Origin: Crossaster papposus
Lineage: Eukaryota > Echinodermata > Asteroidea > Velatida > Solasteridae
Length of the DNA stretch: 64,000 nt
NCBI GenBank assembly: GCA_037893245.1
Contig: JBAIAA010000120.1
Coordinates: 930,001 to 994,000 of the forward strand
Direction: 5' to 3'
The notes under the pieces were generated by a model. That model saw only the letters and a list, made by a program, of their open reading frames with translations, was not told where the DNA came from and made no database searches. A program made the position numbers and the translations under genes. Shown here piece by piece: positions 1 through 10,435 of the stretch (position 1 is the stretch's first letter; the number at the start of each line of letters is the position of its first letter).

Positions 1-159
1 ACAGACCGCCTTAGCTTGCCACCAATCCATCCTGTCGGGCAGCAAGATGTAACAGGCGTCTTGCCAGGCCAACCAGCCGGGAGGACAGACGGCTAGCAGG
101 GTTTGAAATACCCCGACGGTCATCAAGATAAGAACGTTTGCAAGGCTGAAAACAGACAT
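1..159 (-). CDS. secreted C-type lectin/PAN protein, copy 0 (5' part only)
   Basis: This is the first 53 codons of a seventh lectin gene, cut by the left edge of the window. It opens with the same start and hydrophobic signal peptide as the complete copies (MSVFSLANVL onward), then the CPPGW motif and the first CTLD strands up to C53. The start is the ATG read from 159 downward, the position shared by all copies. One difference is visible: the usual AKEVCD reads AKAVC, an E-to-A change at residue 51. The frame is open throughout the visible part. Whether the rest is intact cannot be seen. Confidence 0.85.
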   Translation of the reverse strand, partial: MSVFSLANVLILMTVGVFQTLLAVCPPGWLAWQDACYILLPDRMDWWQAKAVC

Positions 160-298
160 CTTTATTCGTTGGCGGTTAACGATTGTTTTTCCTGATCCTT
201 CCAACAAAATTGTGTTTTCAGAAACCTATCCCACCCTCTAGATCTGTCTCTTCCTTCAGGTATCTCTCAGGTCTGACTAGCGTCTGGAATCTCACTCA

Positions 299-308
299 AT
301 TATAAGCG
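299..308 (-). promoter_or_regulatory. TATA-like box, copy 0
   Basis: Minus-strand GCTTATAATT about 140 bases upstream of the start codon, in a leader block conserved in every unit. Position and conservation suggest a core promoter; the start site is not mapped. Confidence 0.4.
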
Positions 309-649
309 ATCCTTTGGTGCTCCGATCTTCTTCTGTTTGTTTGTTTTGTATTAACAGGTTGCTTGGAGACGATTATTACTAGTTGTCTATTACAGTTCCC
401 GCGCGTGTCTATAATTAAGCAGCGGGTCCGGAAATTAAAAAAATGGAACAAAGAAAATCATGGTGAGAGACTAGGGCCTAATATAATAATATTGCCGGTG
501 TAAACATTTTTGATAGGTAATAAAAGCATGAAATTTGGCACAAAATCAGAGTATACCATTATTATGAGAAAGATATTTGCCTATAGGCTATGGCCCATTG
601 CAGAATAGAATAAATAGGTAGAATAGTAGAGTAACAATAATAGTAGATT

Positions 650-860
650 ATCGAGGGGGGGGGGGGGGGGGGGTTCTCTGATTCGGTCTGCTGTCCTATA
701 ATGAAATTAGAACACATCGGACCACCTTGTTGTTTGAAACAACAAATACCAACAGGGTAGGCGTACGCCAACAATGGAACGATCCGGATTTGACCATAAG
801 CCCCGCCCACCTTAGCAACGGCACGGCGACGCCATTACCTCGGTAAAATCTCGTATTTTG
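650..860. repeat. G-tract/GC-box segment present in only some units
   Basis: Starts with a run of about 19 G and continues through GTTTGAAACAACAAATACC and CCCCGCCCACC. A matching segment occurs at about 15750-15960 and 18895-19090, but units 2-5 have only AT-rich sequence here. It marks units of a second type and also forms the last recognisable array sequence at the right boundary. Confidence 0.6.
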
Positions 861-929
861 GAAAGAGTGTTTTCTGTGGCCAATTAATAACTATTTTGCA
901 TTTTTTAAAATCCTTTTTGTATCAGCTTA

Positions 930-1055
930 ACAAAATTACTACATCATTATTTTGTGATCTCCGATTGGTCGCTTCCCCAATAATAGTTTATAACCGCGCG
1001 TGCGCAATGCTCAACTGTACATAATTATGTTGCTCTCAATTATATATAGCACCGT
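930..1055. promoter_or_regulatory. promoter-like module A (repeated in every unit)
   Basis: Contains an inverted CCAAT box (GATTGGTCGC), TTTATAACC and a palindromic GC-rich core CCGCGCGTGCGCAATG that resembles an NRF-1 site. The core recurs at 4032, 6980, 9934, 12942 and 16096 in the other units, almost unchanged. It lies between the lectin leader and the tRNA-like element. Target and direction are unknown. Confidence 0.4.
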
Positions 1056-1398
1056 TATTTTTTTCTCCCCTCGCTATCGTAGAGGTAAAGTCTAATAACT
1101 AAAATCCACTGCAGACAATTCTTGGCTGGCGATCTTAAAAAACATAACACGTTTTGTTTTATAGGGTAAAGGAATAGCCCTCAACGATCGACCGGAGTGG
1201 AATATAAATATTATTGGTACTGCATACTGCATTTTATTCATATATTGTAATATAGGTAACGTTAGATGTTGCAATTTCAAAACAATTCTTTGCCAAAATG
1301 AAAACAAAATTGACAATTTATTTTCTTAAAGTTTGTCTTGATTGAGTGTATAGTATTTGTCACCTCCCCCCCAAATAGGAAAATTTGAAAAAGAAAAA

Positions 1399-1503
1399 GG
1401 TGAGTGTCGAGCTGGCCCAGCGGCTTCGAACCCCAACTGTGAGTTGGGGCGGCGAGAGAATTTGCTTTAGTCTCATATTCGGACCACTGAGCTACGGCTC
1501 ACC
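1399..1503 (-). repeat. tRNA-like Pol III element, unit 1
   Basis: On the minus strand it begins GGTGAGCCGTAGCTCAGTGG, containing an A-box match (TAGCTCAGTGG), and has a B-box match GGTTCGAAGCC. It ends CTCACC, pairing with the 5' GGTGAG, and is followed by TTTTTCTTTTT, a Pol III terminator. A stem CCCCAACT/AGTTGGGG lies in the middle. The arms do not fold as a proper cloverleaf, so a tRNA-derived element is preferred over a working tRNA gene. Confidence 0.5.
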
Positions 1504-1989
1504 TCGAGAACAACCAGCAAAAATAATTGTATTATACTTTAGCCAGAGACGGTGCAATCATTCTAGTCTGATGCAACAAGCTGAAAACGATTAAGCTCGG
1601 TTGTATAGCGCCATCATGCGACGAGTAGTTTATTTATGCGAGAGGGCGCCCTAGGTGACAATCATATCACTCATTGATAATGTCTTTGTATACGAGTTAT
1701 ACACCATCCCAACAAAGAAACAAACACCCCAACAAACAAACAAACACCCCCCACTAATTTTACCCAGGAGGAAGAAGAACTAAGAATCTAGTTTTCATGA
1801 TTTATTTTTTGTGCGATAATTTTTTTTTATTAGGTGCTTGAATCTTTCAAAATGTAATTACAAACAAGTCTATTTAGCATGTACACATTTTCACACAATG
1901 CCACGTACATTATTAACCATCAAAACCGTACTATTTGGTTTTGTCTACCTACACTTTCCAGCAAATTGCATTAATAACTAATTTGAATT

Positions 1990-2115
1990 TGTATAACAGC
2001 TCAACAAATTAAAATTTCTCCGTCATTATTTTGTGATGTTAGTCCGATCTCTTCCCTATAAAGTTATGGTTTATAACCGTGCATGCGCAATGTTCATGTG
2101 CAATTATTATTGCTA
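1990..2115. promoter_or_regulatory. promoter-like module B (diverged duplicate of A)
   Basis: About 1.08 kb from module A and clearly related: AACAGCTCAACAAA, TCATTATTTTGTGAT, TTTATAACCGTGCATGCGC and CAATGTTCA line up with A in the same order. The NRF-1-like core reads CCGTGCATGCGCAATG (2077-2092). Present in each unit, so each unit contains an internal duplication. Confidence 0.4.
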
Positions 2116-2441
2116 TCATTCTGGTGCAAACTATTTGTTTTCTCTGTAAATCGTAGCCTTGTAAGCAGTGAATATAGAATCATTGTCTTAATTGTAAGTG
2201 TTTCAAAGTCTCTCGTTGAGTAAGATCAAGATAATTTGATGCATTCGGTAAAAACAAAACCGGAAAATTCATGTTCCGACCTATAGCTCAGTTAATTTCT
2301 TGAAGTTCGCGATAATGTACAATGCAAAAGCAACAGTGTTTTAACTTGATGTGCCAAATGAGAAGTCTGAACGAGTGTCAACAAGTGTCGTTCAAAGAAA
2401 GTTAGATGTACATGGCTAGTATAAGCAGTCAGCAACTGATT

Positions 2442-2573
2442 TGAATCCTCCTTGAAGCAAGTTGAGAATGTGTTGTAGAGCTGACAGACTTTCTTGTCAT
2501 CAGTTTGTTCTGGGGATTGGATGAGTTCTTTAAATTGTTTTGAATATGCCTTCTTGAACCGCGAAAGTTTACA
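2442..2573 (-). other. +1-frame PAN-like tail downstream of copy 1
   Basis: Immediately past the stop of copy 1, in the frame shifted +1, the sequence reads a basic, helical-looking segment (FKKAYSKQFKELIQS) followed by DDKKVCQLYNTFSTCF and KEDSNQLL. DDKKVCQL also occurs in the PAN domain of the main protein (residues 216-223), with about 28 nearly identical bases. The frame stays open to a stop at 2292. It may be a decayed duplicate of the 3' coding end or an alternative terminal exon. Confidence 0.45.
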
Positions 2574-3312
2574 GGTCGAAGAAGTTGCAGTTCTTCACGT
2601 ATTTCCGATCAGTGTCGTCAGCCTCGTTGCTAGTCGCGCTGTTGAGCTGACAGACTTTCTTGTCGTCACCCTGCCAGAGATTGAAGGAGTGGCATCGAGG
2701 CTCTGCCCAGCACGCCCGGCCACACCCGATGACTCCCGAAGCTGTCAGGTTCTTGATCTCGTGGTTGAGCAGACACTGGGGCGTGAAGCGCCCGTCGGCA
2801 TCGGCTTGTAGGCAGTACGAGCGGTGAGAGACGCGCATCTCGCAGGCGGCGAATTTGGCACGATTACACGGGCTGTCTCCCCAGTTCCCGTCAAACTTCT
2901 CCGCCATTCTGATGCAATCTTCACCTGGATGTGTATGCGGGTTTTTGTTGTACCAGTTGGTGAATGTAGGCTCACCTTGGACTCCAAGGCACGCCAGTTG
3001 GCCCGTGTTTTCAAAATCAGTGCAGCCAATCCACAGTTCCAGTTTGCCTTTGGAATTGCCGACAATCAGCTCCATCCGGGCCTTCATTTCCCGCCAGATG
3101 AAGTCGTGTTCTTCCTGCGAGTCAGGAACGACCAGGCTGCTCCCAGGCCGGTCACAAACCTCCTTAGCTTGCCACCAATCCATCCTGTCGGGCAGCAAGA
3201 TGTAACAGGCGTCTTGCCAGCCCAACCAGCCGGGAGGACAGACGGCTAGCAGGGTTTGAAATACCCCGATGGTCATCAAGATAAGAAAGTTTGCAAGGCT
3301 GAAAACATACAT
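2569..3312 (-). CDS. secreted C-type lectin with PAN/apple-like domain, copy 1
   Basis: A 247-residue intronless frame. Residues 1-23 are a signal peptide (hydrophobic run, probable cleavage near LLA). Residues 25-157 are a CTLD: C25 and C36 form the extra N-terminal pair of long-form CTLDs, C53 and C157 the conserved outer pair, C133 and C149 the inner pair, and LWIG lies at 93-96. Residues 165-247 are cysteine-rich (C167, C180, C197, C201, C207, C221, C242) and resemble a PAN/apple domain. NLT at 188-190 is an N-glycosylation sequon. The usual EPN or QPD calcium/sugar triplet is NPH at 124-126, and WND is WGD at 144-146, so classical calcium-dependent sugar binding is doubtful. Peculiar to this copy are WLGWQ at 29-33 and the loop NKNPHTHPGEDC. 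Role inferred: extracellular recognition or agglutination in innate immunity. The start is the ATG conserved in all copies. Confidence 0.88.
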   Translation of the reverse strand: MYVFSLANFLILMTIGVFQTLLAVCPPGWLGWQDACYILLPDRMDWWQAKEVCDRPGSSLVVPDSQEEHDFIWREMKARMELIVGNSKGKLELWIGCTDFENTGQLACLGVQGEPTFTNWYNKNPHTHPGEDCIRMAEKFDGNWGDSPCNRAKFAACEMRVSHRSYCLQADADGRFTPQCLLNHEIKNLTASGVIGCGRACWAEPRCHSFNLWQGDDKKVCQLNSATSNEADDTDRKYVKNCNFFDL

Positions 3313-3450
3313 CTTTATTCGTTGGCGGTTAACGATTGTTTCTCCGGATTCTTCAAAAATAATTGTGACATCAGAAACCTATCCCACTCTCTAGATCTGT
3401 CTCTTCCTTCAGGTATCTCTCAGGTCTGACATGCGTCTGGTATCTCACTA

Positions 3451-3460
3451 AATTATAAGC
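3451..3460 (-). promoter_or_regulatory. TATA-like box, copy 1
   Basis: Minus-strand GCTTATAATT about 140 bases upstream of the copy 1 ATG, followed downstream by the conserved block containing TCAGACC. Confidence 0.4.
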
Positions 3461-4442
3461 GATCCTTTGGTGGTCCAATCTTCTTCTGTTTTTTTTTTCT
3501 TTTCCTTTTTTACTATGTAATTGCTTATAGAGACGAATATCACCAGTTGTCGATTCAGTTCCAGCGATCCGTATAATTAAGCAGTAGGTCCGGAAATTAA
3601 AAATTTTGAACAAAGAAAATCATTATGGGGAAACCAGTACCAAGGCATAGGCCCTATTATAATAATATTGTTGGTGTAAACATTGCTCGATAGGTAATAA
3701 AAGCATGAACCTTTGCACAATATCCGAGTATGCCATAATTATGAGAAAGATGTTTGCCTATAATTATAGGACCCATCGCCGAATTTTATCTGTAACAATA
3801 TGGGTAGATAGTAGAACAACAATAATACATGTAGTAGAATATAGATAGAATATTATAATAATAGTAAAAATGAATACCAATATAAAAGTCGTATTGCGAA
3901 AGAAGGGTTTTCTAGGGCGATTTAATAACTATTTTGCATTTTTTTAAATTCTTTTTATATCAGCTTAACAAAATTACTACATCATTATTTTGTGATCTCC
4001 GATTGGTCGCTTCCCCAATAATAGTTTATAACCGCGCGTGCGCAATGCTCAACTGTACATAATTATGTTGCTCTAAATTATATATAGCACCGTTATTTTT
4101 CTCTCCCCTCGCTATCGTAGAGGAAAAGTCTAATAACTAAAATCCACTGCAGGTAATTCTTGGCTGGCGATCTTAAAAAACATAATACGTTTTGTTTTAT
4201 TGGGGATCGGGAAGGGAATAGCCCTCAACGATCGACCGGAGTGGATTATAAATATCATTGGTGCTGCATATACTGCATTTTACTCATATTTTGCAGTATT
4301 AGGTAGCGTTAGATGTTGCAATTTCAAAGAATTTCTTTGCCAAAATAAAAACAAAATTGACAAATTATTTTCTTAAAGTTTGTCTTGAGTGTATAGTATT
4401 TCGCACCTCCCCCCAAATATTAAAAAATTTAAAAAAGAAAAA

Positions 4443-4547
4443 GGTGAGTGTCGAGTTGGCCCAGCGGCTTCGAACCCCAACTGTGAGTTGGGGCGGCGAG
4501 AGAATTTGCTTTAGTCTCATATTCGGACCACTGAGCTACGGCTCACC
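4443..4547 (-). repeat. tRNA-like Pol III element, unit 2
   Basis: 105 nt, with A box, B box, terminal stem and T-run terminator as in unit 1. The central hairpin is intact. Confidence 0.5.
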
Positions 4548-5493
4548 TCGAGAACAACCAGCAAAAATAATTGAATTATACTTTAGCCAGAGATGATGCA
4601 ATCATTCTAGTCTGATGCAACAAGCTGAAAACGATTAAGCTCGGTTGTATAGCGCCATCATACGACGAGTAGTTTATTTATGCGAGAGGGCGCCCTAGGT
4701 GGCAATCATATTACTCATTGATAAGGTCTTTGTATACGAGTTATACACCATCCCAACAAAGAAACAAACACCCCAACAAACAAACAAACAAACACCCCCC
4801 ACTAATTTTAACCTGGAGGAAGAAGAACTAAGAATCTAGTTTTCATGATTTATTTTTTGTGCGATAATTCTTTTTTATTAGGTGCTTGAATCTTTCAAAA
4901 TGTAATTACAAACAAGTCTATTTAGCATGTACACATTTTCACACAATGCCACGTACATTTTTCACCATCAAAACCGTACTATTTGGTTTTGTCTACCTAA
5001 ACTTTCCAGCCAATTTAATTAATAACTAATTTGAATTTGTATAACAGCTCAACAAATTAAAATTCCTCCGTCATTATTTTGTGATCTCAGTCCGATCTCG
5101 TCCCTATAAAGTTATGGTTTATAACCGTGAATGCGCAATGTTCATGTGCAATTATTATTGCTGTCTATCTAGTGCAAACTATTTTGTTATCTCTTTAAAT
5201 CGTAGCCTTGTAAGCAGTGAATATAGAATCATTATCTTAATTGTAAGTGTTTCAAAGTCTCTCCTTAAGTAAATTCAAGATAATTTTAGGCATTTGGCTA
5301 TAACAAAACCGGAAAATTCATGTTCCGACCTAGCTCAGTTGATTTCCAGAAGTTCGCGATAATGTACAATGCAAAAGCAACAGTATTTTAACTTGATGTG
5401 CCAAACGAGAAGTCTGAACGAGTGTCTGACAACTTGTGTCGTTCAAATAAAGTTAGATGTACTTGACTTGTATTATGCAGTCAGCAACTGATT

Positions 5494-5628
5494 TGAATCC
5501 TCGTCGAAGCAAGTTGAGAATGAGTTGTAGAGCTGACAGACTTTCTTGTCATCAGCTTGTTCTGTGGATTGGATGAGTTCTTTAAATTGCTTTGATTATG
5601 CCTTCTTGAACCGCTTTGAAAGTTTACA
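5494..5628 (-). pseudogene. +1-frame PAN-like tail downstream of copy 2 (interrupted)
   Basis: Same segment as after copy 1, with a three-base insertion that keeps frame (LSKRFKKA) and then a stop where copy 1 has tyrosine. Past it the frame continues as SKQFKELIQSTEQADDKKVC. Broken unless that stop is spliced around. Confidence 0.4.
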
Positions 5629-6367
5629 GGTCGAAGAAGTTGCAGTTATTCACGTATTTCCGATCAGTATCGTCAGCCTCGTTGCTAGTCGCGCTGTTTA
5701 GCTGACAGACTTTCTTGTCGTCACCCTGCCAGAGATTGAAGGAGTGGCATCGAGGCTCTGCCCAGCACGCCCGGCCACACCCGATGACTTCTGAAGCCGT
5801 CAGGTTCTTGATCTCGTGGTTGAGCAGACACTGGGGCGTGAAGCGCCCGTCGGCATCGGCTTGTAGGCAGTACGAGCGGTGAGAGACGCGCATCTCGCAG
5901 GCGACAAATTTGACACGATTACACGGGCTGTCTGCCCAGTTCCCGTCATGCTTCTCCGTTATTCTTATGCAGTCTTCACCTGGATCTGTATGCGGGGTTT
6001 TGTTGTACCAGTTGGTGAATTTAGGCTCACCTTGGACTCCAAGGCACGCCAGTTTGCCCGTATTTTCAAAATCAGTGCAGCCAATCCACAGTTCCAGTTT
6101 GTCTTCGGAATTGCCGACAATCAGCTCCATCCGGGCCCTCATTTCCCGCCAGATGAAGTCGTGTTCTTCCTGCGAGTCGGGAACGACCAGGCTGCTCCCA
6201 GGCCGGTCACAGACCTCCTTAGCTTGCCACCAATCCATCCTGTCAGGCAGCAAGATGTAACAGGCGTCTTGCCAGGCCAACCAGCCAGGAGGATAGACGG
6301 CTAGCAGGGTTTGAAATACCCCGACGGTCATCAAGATAAGAACGTTTGCAAGGCTGAAAACAGACAT
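5624..6367 (-). CDS. secreted C-type lectin with PAN/apple-like domain, copy 2 (C25Y)
   Basis: Full-length 247-residue copy with the same signal peptide, CTLD and PAN layout as copy 1. The first CTLD cysteine is lost: AVYPPGW instead of AVCPPGW, leaving C36 without its long-form partner. The ligand loop reads NKTPHTDPGEDC, so the EPN-equivalent triplet is TPH. Further changes cluster at CIRITEKHDGNWADSPC and KFVACEM. The PAN half differs at only two visible sites (TASEVIGC and KYVNNC). The protein should still be secreted, but the missing disulphide may destabilise the N-terminal hairpin or free a cysteine for another bond. Confidence 0.85.
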   Translation of the reverse strand: MSVFSLANVLILMTVGVFQTLLAVYPPGWLAWQDACYILLPDRMDWWQAKEVCDRPGSSLVVPDSQEEHDFIWREMRARMELIVGNSEDKLELWIGCTDFENTGKLACLGVQGEPKFTNWYNKTPHTDPGEDCIRITEKHDGNWADSPCNRVKFVACEMRVSHRSYCLQADADGRFTPQCLLNHEIKNLTASEVIGCGRACWAEPRCHSFNLWQGDDKKVCQLNSATSNEADDTDRKYVNNCNFFDL

Positions 6368-6505
6368 CTTTATTCGTAGGCGGCTAAAGATTGTTTTTCC
6401 TGATCCTTCAAAGATAATTGTGACATCAGAAACCTATCTCACCCTCTAGATCTGTCTCTTCCTTCAGGTATCTCTCAGGTCTGACATGCGTCTGGAATCT
6501 CACTA

Positions 6506-6515
6506 AATTATAAGC
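6506..6515 (-). promoter_or_regulatory. TATA-like box, copy 2
   Basis: Same minus-strand GCTTATAATT in the conserved leader of copy 2. Confidence 0.4.
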
Positions 6516-7381
6516 GATCTTTTAGTGCTCCAATTTGTTATTTGTTTACGACATGTTGCTTAGAGACGAATATGACCAATTTGTTTTAGTTACCGATGCG
6601 TATAATTGGTGTGAGAGACCACGGCCTCATTATAATAATGTTGCTGGTGTAAACACTGTTCGGTGATTTATTTAATTAAAGCATGACATTTGGCACAGAA
6701 TCGGAATATGCCATGAGAATGTTATTTGTCTATAGGACCCATCGCAGAATTGTGTCCGTAATAATATGGGTATATAGTAGAATATAGATAGAATAGATAG
6801 AATAGCAGAATAATAGTAAAATGCCAATATCAAATTCGTATTGCTGAAGAAGAGTTTTCTAGGGTCAATTAATAACTATTTTGCATTTTTAAAATTCTTT
6901 TTATAACAGCTCAACAAAATTACTACATCATTATTTTGTGATCTCCGATTGGTCGCTTCCCCAATATTATAGTTTATAACCGCGCGTGCGCAATGCTCAA
7001 CTGTACATAATTATGTTGCTCTCAATTATATAGCACCGTTGTTTTTTTCTCCCCTCGCTATCGTATAGGTAAAGTCTAATAACTAAAATCCGCTGCAGGT
7101 AATTCTTGGCTGGCGATCTTAAAAAAACATAATACGTTTTGTTTTATTGGGGAAGGGAATAGTCCTCAACGATCGACCGGAGTGGAATATAAATATCATT
7201 GGTGCTGCATATACTGCATTTTAATCATATTTTGTAGTATTAGGTAACGTTAGATGTTGCAAATTCGAAACATTTCTTTGCCACAATAAAAACAAAACTG
7301 ACAATTTATTTTCTTAAAGTTTGTCTTGAGTGTATAGTATTTTGCACCTCCCCCTAAATAAGAAATTTTAAAAAAGAAAAA

Positions 7382-7486
7382 GGTGAGTGTCGAGTTGGCC
7401 CAGCGGCTTCGAACCCCAACTGTGAGTTGGGGCGGCGAGAGAATTTGCTTTAGTCTCATATTCGGACCACTGAGCTACGGCTCACC
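7382..7486 (-). repeat. tRNA-like Pol III element, unit 3
   Basis: 105 nt, all boxes, terminal stem and T-run terminator intact. Confidence 0.5.
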
Positions 7487-8400
7487 TCGAGAATAACCAG
7501 CAAAAATAATTGTATTATACTTTAGCCAGAGATGGTGCAATCATTCTGGTCTGATGCAACAAGCTGAAAATGATTTAGCTCGGTTGTATAGCGCCATCAT
7601 GCGACGAGTAGTTTATTTATGCGAGAGGGCGCTCTAGGTGACAATCATATTACTGGTTGATAATGTCTTTGTATACGAGTTATACACCATCCCAACAAAG
7701 AAACAAACACCCCCACTAATTTTACCCAGGAGAAAGAAGAACTAAGAATCTAGTTTTCATGATTTATTTTTTGTGCGATAATTCTTTTTTATTAGGTGCT
7801 TGAATCTTTCAAAATGTAATTACAAGCAATTCTATTTAGCATGTACACATTTTCACACCATGCCACGTACATTATTAACCATCAAAACCGTACTATTTGG
7901 TTTTGTCTACCTACACTTTCCAGCCAATTTAATTAATAACTAATTTGAATTTTTATAACAGCTCAACAAATTAAAATGACTCTGTCATCTTTGTGATCTT
8001 AGTTCGATCTCTTCCCTATAAAGTTCTAGTTTATAACCGCGCATGCGCAATGTTCATGCGCAATTATTATTGCTGTCTATCTAGTGCAAACTATTTTGTT
8101 ATCTCTGTAAATCGTAGCCTTGTAAGCAGTGAATATAGAATCATTGTCTTAATTGTAAGTGTTTCAAAGTCTCTCGTTAAGTAAATTCAAGATAATTTGA
8201 GGCATTTGGCTAAAACAAAACCGGAAAATTCACGTTCCGACCTAGCGCAGTTGATTTCCAGAAGTTCGCGATAATGTATAATGCAAAAGCAACAGTGTTT
8301 TAACTTGATGTGCCAAACGAGAAGTCTGAACGAGTGTCAACATGTGTTGTTCAAATAAAGTTAGATGTACATGACTTGTATATGCAGTCAGCAACTGATT

Positions 8401-8537
8401 TGAATCCTCCTCGAAGCAAGTTGAGAATGTGTTGTAGAGCTGACAGACTTTCTTGTCATCAGCTTGTTCTGATGGGAATTGTATGAGTTCTTAAAATTGC
8501 TTTAAAATGCCTTCTTGAACCCCCGCGAAAGTTTACA
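8401..8537 (-). pseudogene. +1-frame PAN-like tail downstream of copy 3 (frame damaged)
   Basis: The DDKKVCQLYNTFSTCF core is present, but indels put stops in the upstream basic part. It cannot be read through as in copies 1, 4, 5 and 6. Confidence 0.4.
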
Positions 8538-9276
8538 GATCGAAGAAGTTGCAGTTCTTCACGTATTTCCGATCAGTGTCGTCAGTCTCGTTGCTAGTCG
8601 CGCTGTTTAGCTGACAGACTTTCTTGTCGTCACCCTGCCAGAGATTGAAGGAGTGGCATCGAGGCTCTGCCCAGCATGCCCGGCCACACCCGATGACTCC
8701 CGAAGCCGTCAGGTTCTTGATCTCGTGGTTGAGCAGACACTGGGGCATGAAGCGCCCGTCGGCATCGGCTTGTAGGCAGTACGAGCGGTGAGAGACGCGC
8801 ATCTCGCAGGCGGAGAATTTGGCATGAATACACGGGCTGTCTCCCCACTTCCCGTCATGCTTCTCCGCCATTCTGATGCAATCTTGACCTCGATCTGTAT
8901 GCGGGTTTCCGTTGTTCCAGTTGGTGAATTTAGGCTCACCTTGGACTCCAAGGCACGCCAGTTTGCCCGTGTTTTCAAAATCAGTGCAGCCAATCCACAG
9001 TTCCAGTTTGTCTATGGAATTGCCAACAATCAGCTCCATCCGGGCCCTCATTTCCCGCCTGATGAAGTCGTGTTCTTCCTGCGAGTCAGGAACGACCAGG
9101 CTGCTCCCGGGCCGGTCACAGACCTTCTTGGCTTGCCACCAATCCATCCTGCCGGGCAGCAAGATGTAACAGGCGTCTTGCCAGGCCAACCAACCGGGAG
9201 GACAGACGGCTAGCAGGGTTTGAAATACCCCGACAGTCATCAAGATAAGAACGTTTGCAAGGCTGAAAACAGGCAT
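8533..9276 (-). CDS. secreted C-type lectin with PAN/apple-like domain, copy 3
   Basis: Full-length 247-residue copy with all CTLD and PAN cysteines present. It differs from the others at LLPGRMDWWQAKKVC, at FIRREM, and in the ligand loop NNGNPHTDRGQDC followed by HDGKWGDSPCIHAKFSACEM. E131 before D132-C133 becomes Q, and W144 is preceded by K instead of N. In the PAN half it has GRFMPQC and SNETDDTD. The start, ATG at 9276, is aligned with the other copies and followed by PVFSLANV. Function as for copy 1: an inferred secreted recognition protein with a non-canonical calcium site. Confidence 0.86.
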   Translation of the reverse strand: MPVFSLANVLILMTVGVFQTLLAVCPPGWLAWQDACYILLPGRMDWWQAKKVCDRPGSSLVVPDSQEEHDFIRREMRARMELIVGNSIDKLELWIGCTDFENTGKLACLGVQGEPKFTNWNNGNPHTDRGQDCIRMAEKHDGKWGDSPCIHAKFSACEMRVSHRSYCLQADADGRFMPQCLLNHEIKNLTASGVIGCGRACWAEPRCHSFNLWQGDDKKVCQLNSATSNETDDTDRKYVKNCNFFDL

Positions 9277-9414
9277 CTTTATTCGTTGGCGGTTAACGAG
9301 TGTTTCTCCGGTTCCTTCAAAACTAATTGTGACATCAGAAACCTATCCCACACTCTAGATCTGTCTCTTCCTTCATGTATCTCTCAGGTCTGACATGCGT
9401 CTGGAATCTCACTC

Positions 9415-9424
9415 AATTATAAGC
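9415..9424 (-). promoter_or_regulatory. TATA-like box, copy 3
   Basis: Same minus-strand GCTTATAATT in the conserved leader of copy 3. Confidence 0.4.
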
Positions 9425-10330
9425 GATCCTTTGTTTTGACTACAGGTTGCCTAGAGACTAATTATCACCAGTAATTGTTGTCGATTTCAGTTCCCGTGAT
9501 GCGTATACATTATAAACAATAGGTCCGAAATTTACATAATTAATGTGATGATGAGAGACCAAGGCCTCATTATAATAATATTACTGGTGTAAACACTGTC
9601 AGATAGTTAATATTGAAGCATGACATTTGGCACAAAATCTGAATATGGCATATGAGAACGATATTTGCCTATATAGCCTCCATCGCAGAATTGTGTCCGT
9701 AACAATATGGGTAGATAGTAGAATAACAACAAGTAGAGTATACAATAATAGAATAGTAGAATAGAATAATAGTAAAATACAAATATCAAATTCGTGATGC
9801 AGAAGAAGGGTTTTCTAGGGCCAATTAATAACTATTTTGCATTTTTAAAATTCTTTTTATAACAGCTCAACAAAATTACCACGTCATTATTTTCTGATCT
9901 CCGATTGGTCGCTTCCCCAATAATAGTTTATAACCGCGCGTGCGCAATGCTCAACTGTACATAATTATATTGCCAATTATATATAGCACCGTTATTTTTC
10001 TCTCCCCTCGCTATTGTAGATGTAAATTCTAATAACTAATCCACTGCAGGTAATTCTTGGCTGGCGATCTTAAGAAACATAATACGTTTTGTTGTATTGG
10101 GGAAGGGAATAGCCCTCGACGATCGATCGGAGTGGAATATAAATATTATTGGTGCTGCATACACTGCATTTTACACATATTTTGCAGTATTAGGTAACGT
10201 TTATGTTGCAATTTCAAAACATTTCTTTGCCAAAATAAAAACAAAATTGACAATTTATTTTCTTAAAGTTTGTCTTGAGTGTATAGTATTTTGAACCTCC
10301 CCCTAAATAAGAAATTTAAAAAAAGAAAAA

Positions 10331-10435
10331 GGTGAGTGTCGAGTTGGCCCAGCGGCTTCGAACCCTAACTGTGAGTTGGGGCGGCGAGAGAATTTGCTTT
10401 AGTCTCATATTCGGACCACTGAGCTACGGCTCACC
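10331..10435 (-). repeat. tRNA-like Pol III element, unit 4
   Basis: 105 nt. One base change in the central hairpin (CCCTAACT on the plus strand); A and B boxes and terminator intact. Confidence 0.48.

Noticed and set aside
1399..1503. A functional tRNA gene
   Set aside because: A and B boxes are present but the T and anticodon arms do not pair properly and the length is 105 nt.
2824..3249. 141-codon plus-strand frame opposite each lectin gene
   Set aside because: Antisense shadow of the lectin CDS. It recurs in several copies only because the sense strand is conserved, and is shortened or broken in others.
5081..5272. 63-codon plus-strand frame in the spacer (also at 7993 and 17119)
   Set aside because: Intact in only three units and broken in the others; low-complexity, with no recognisable domain.
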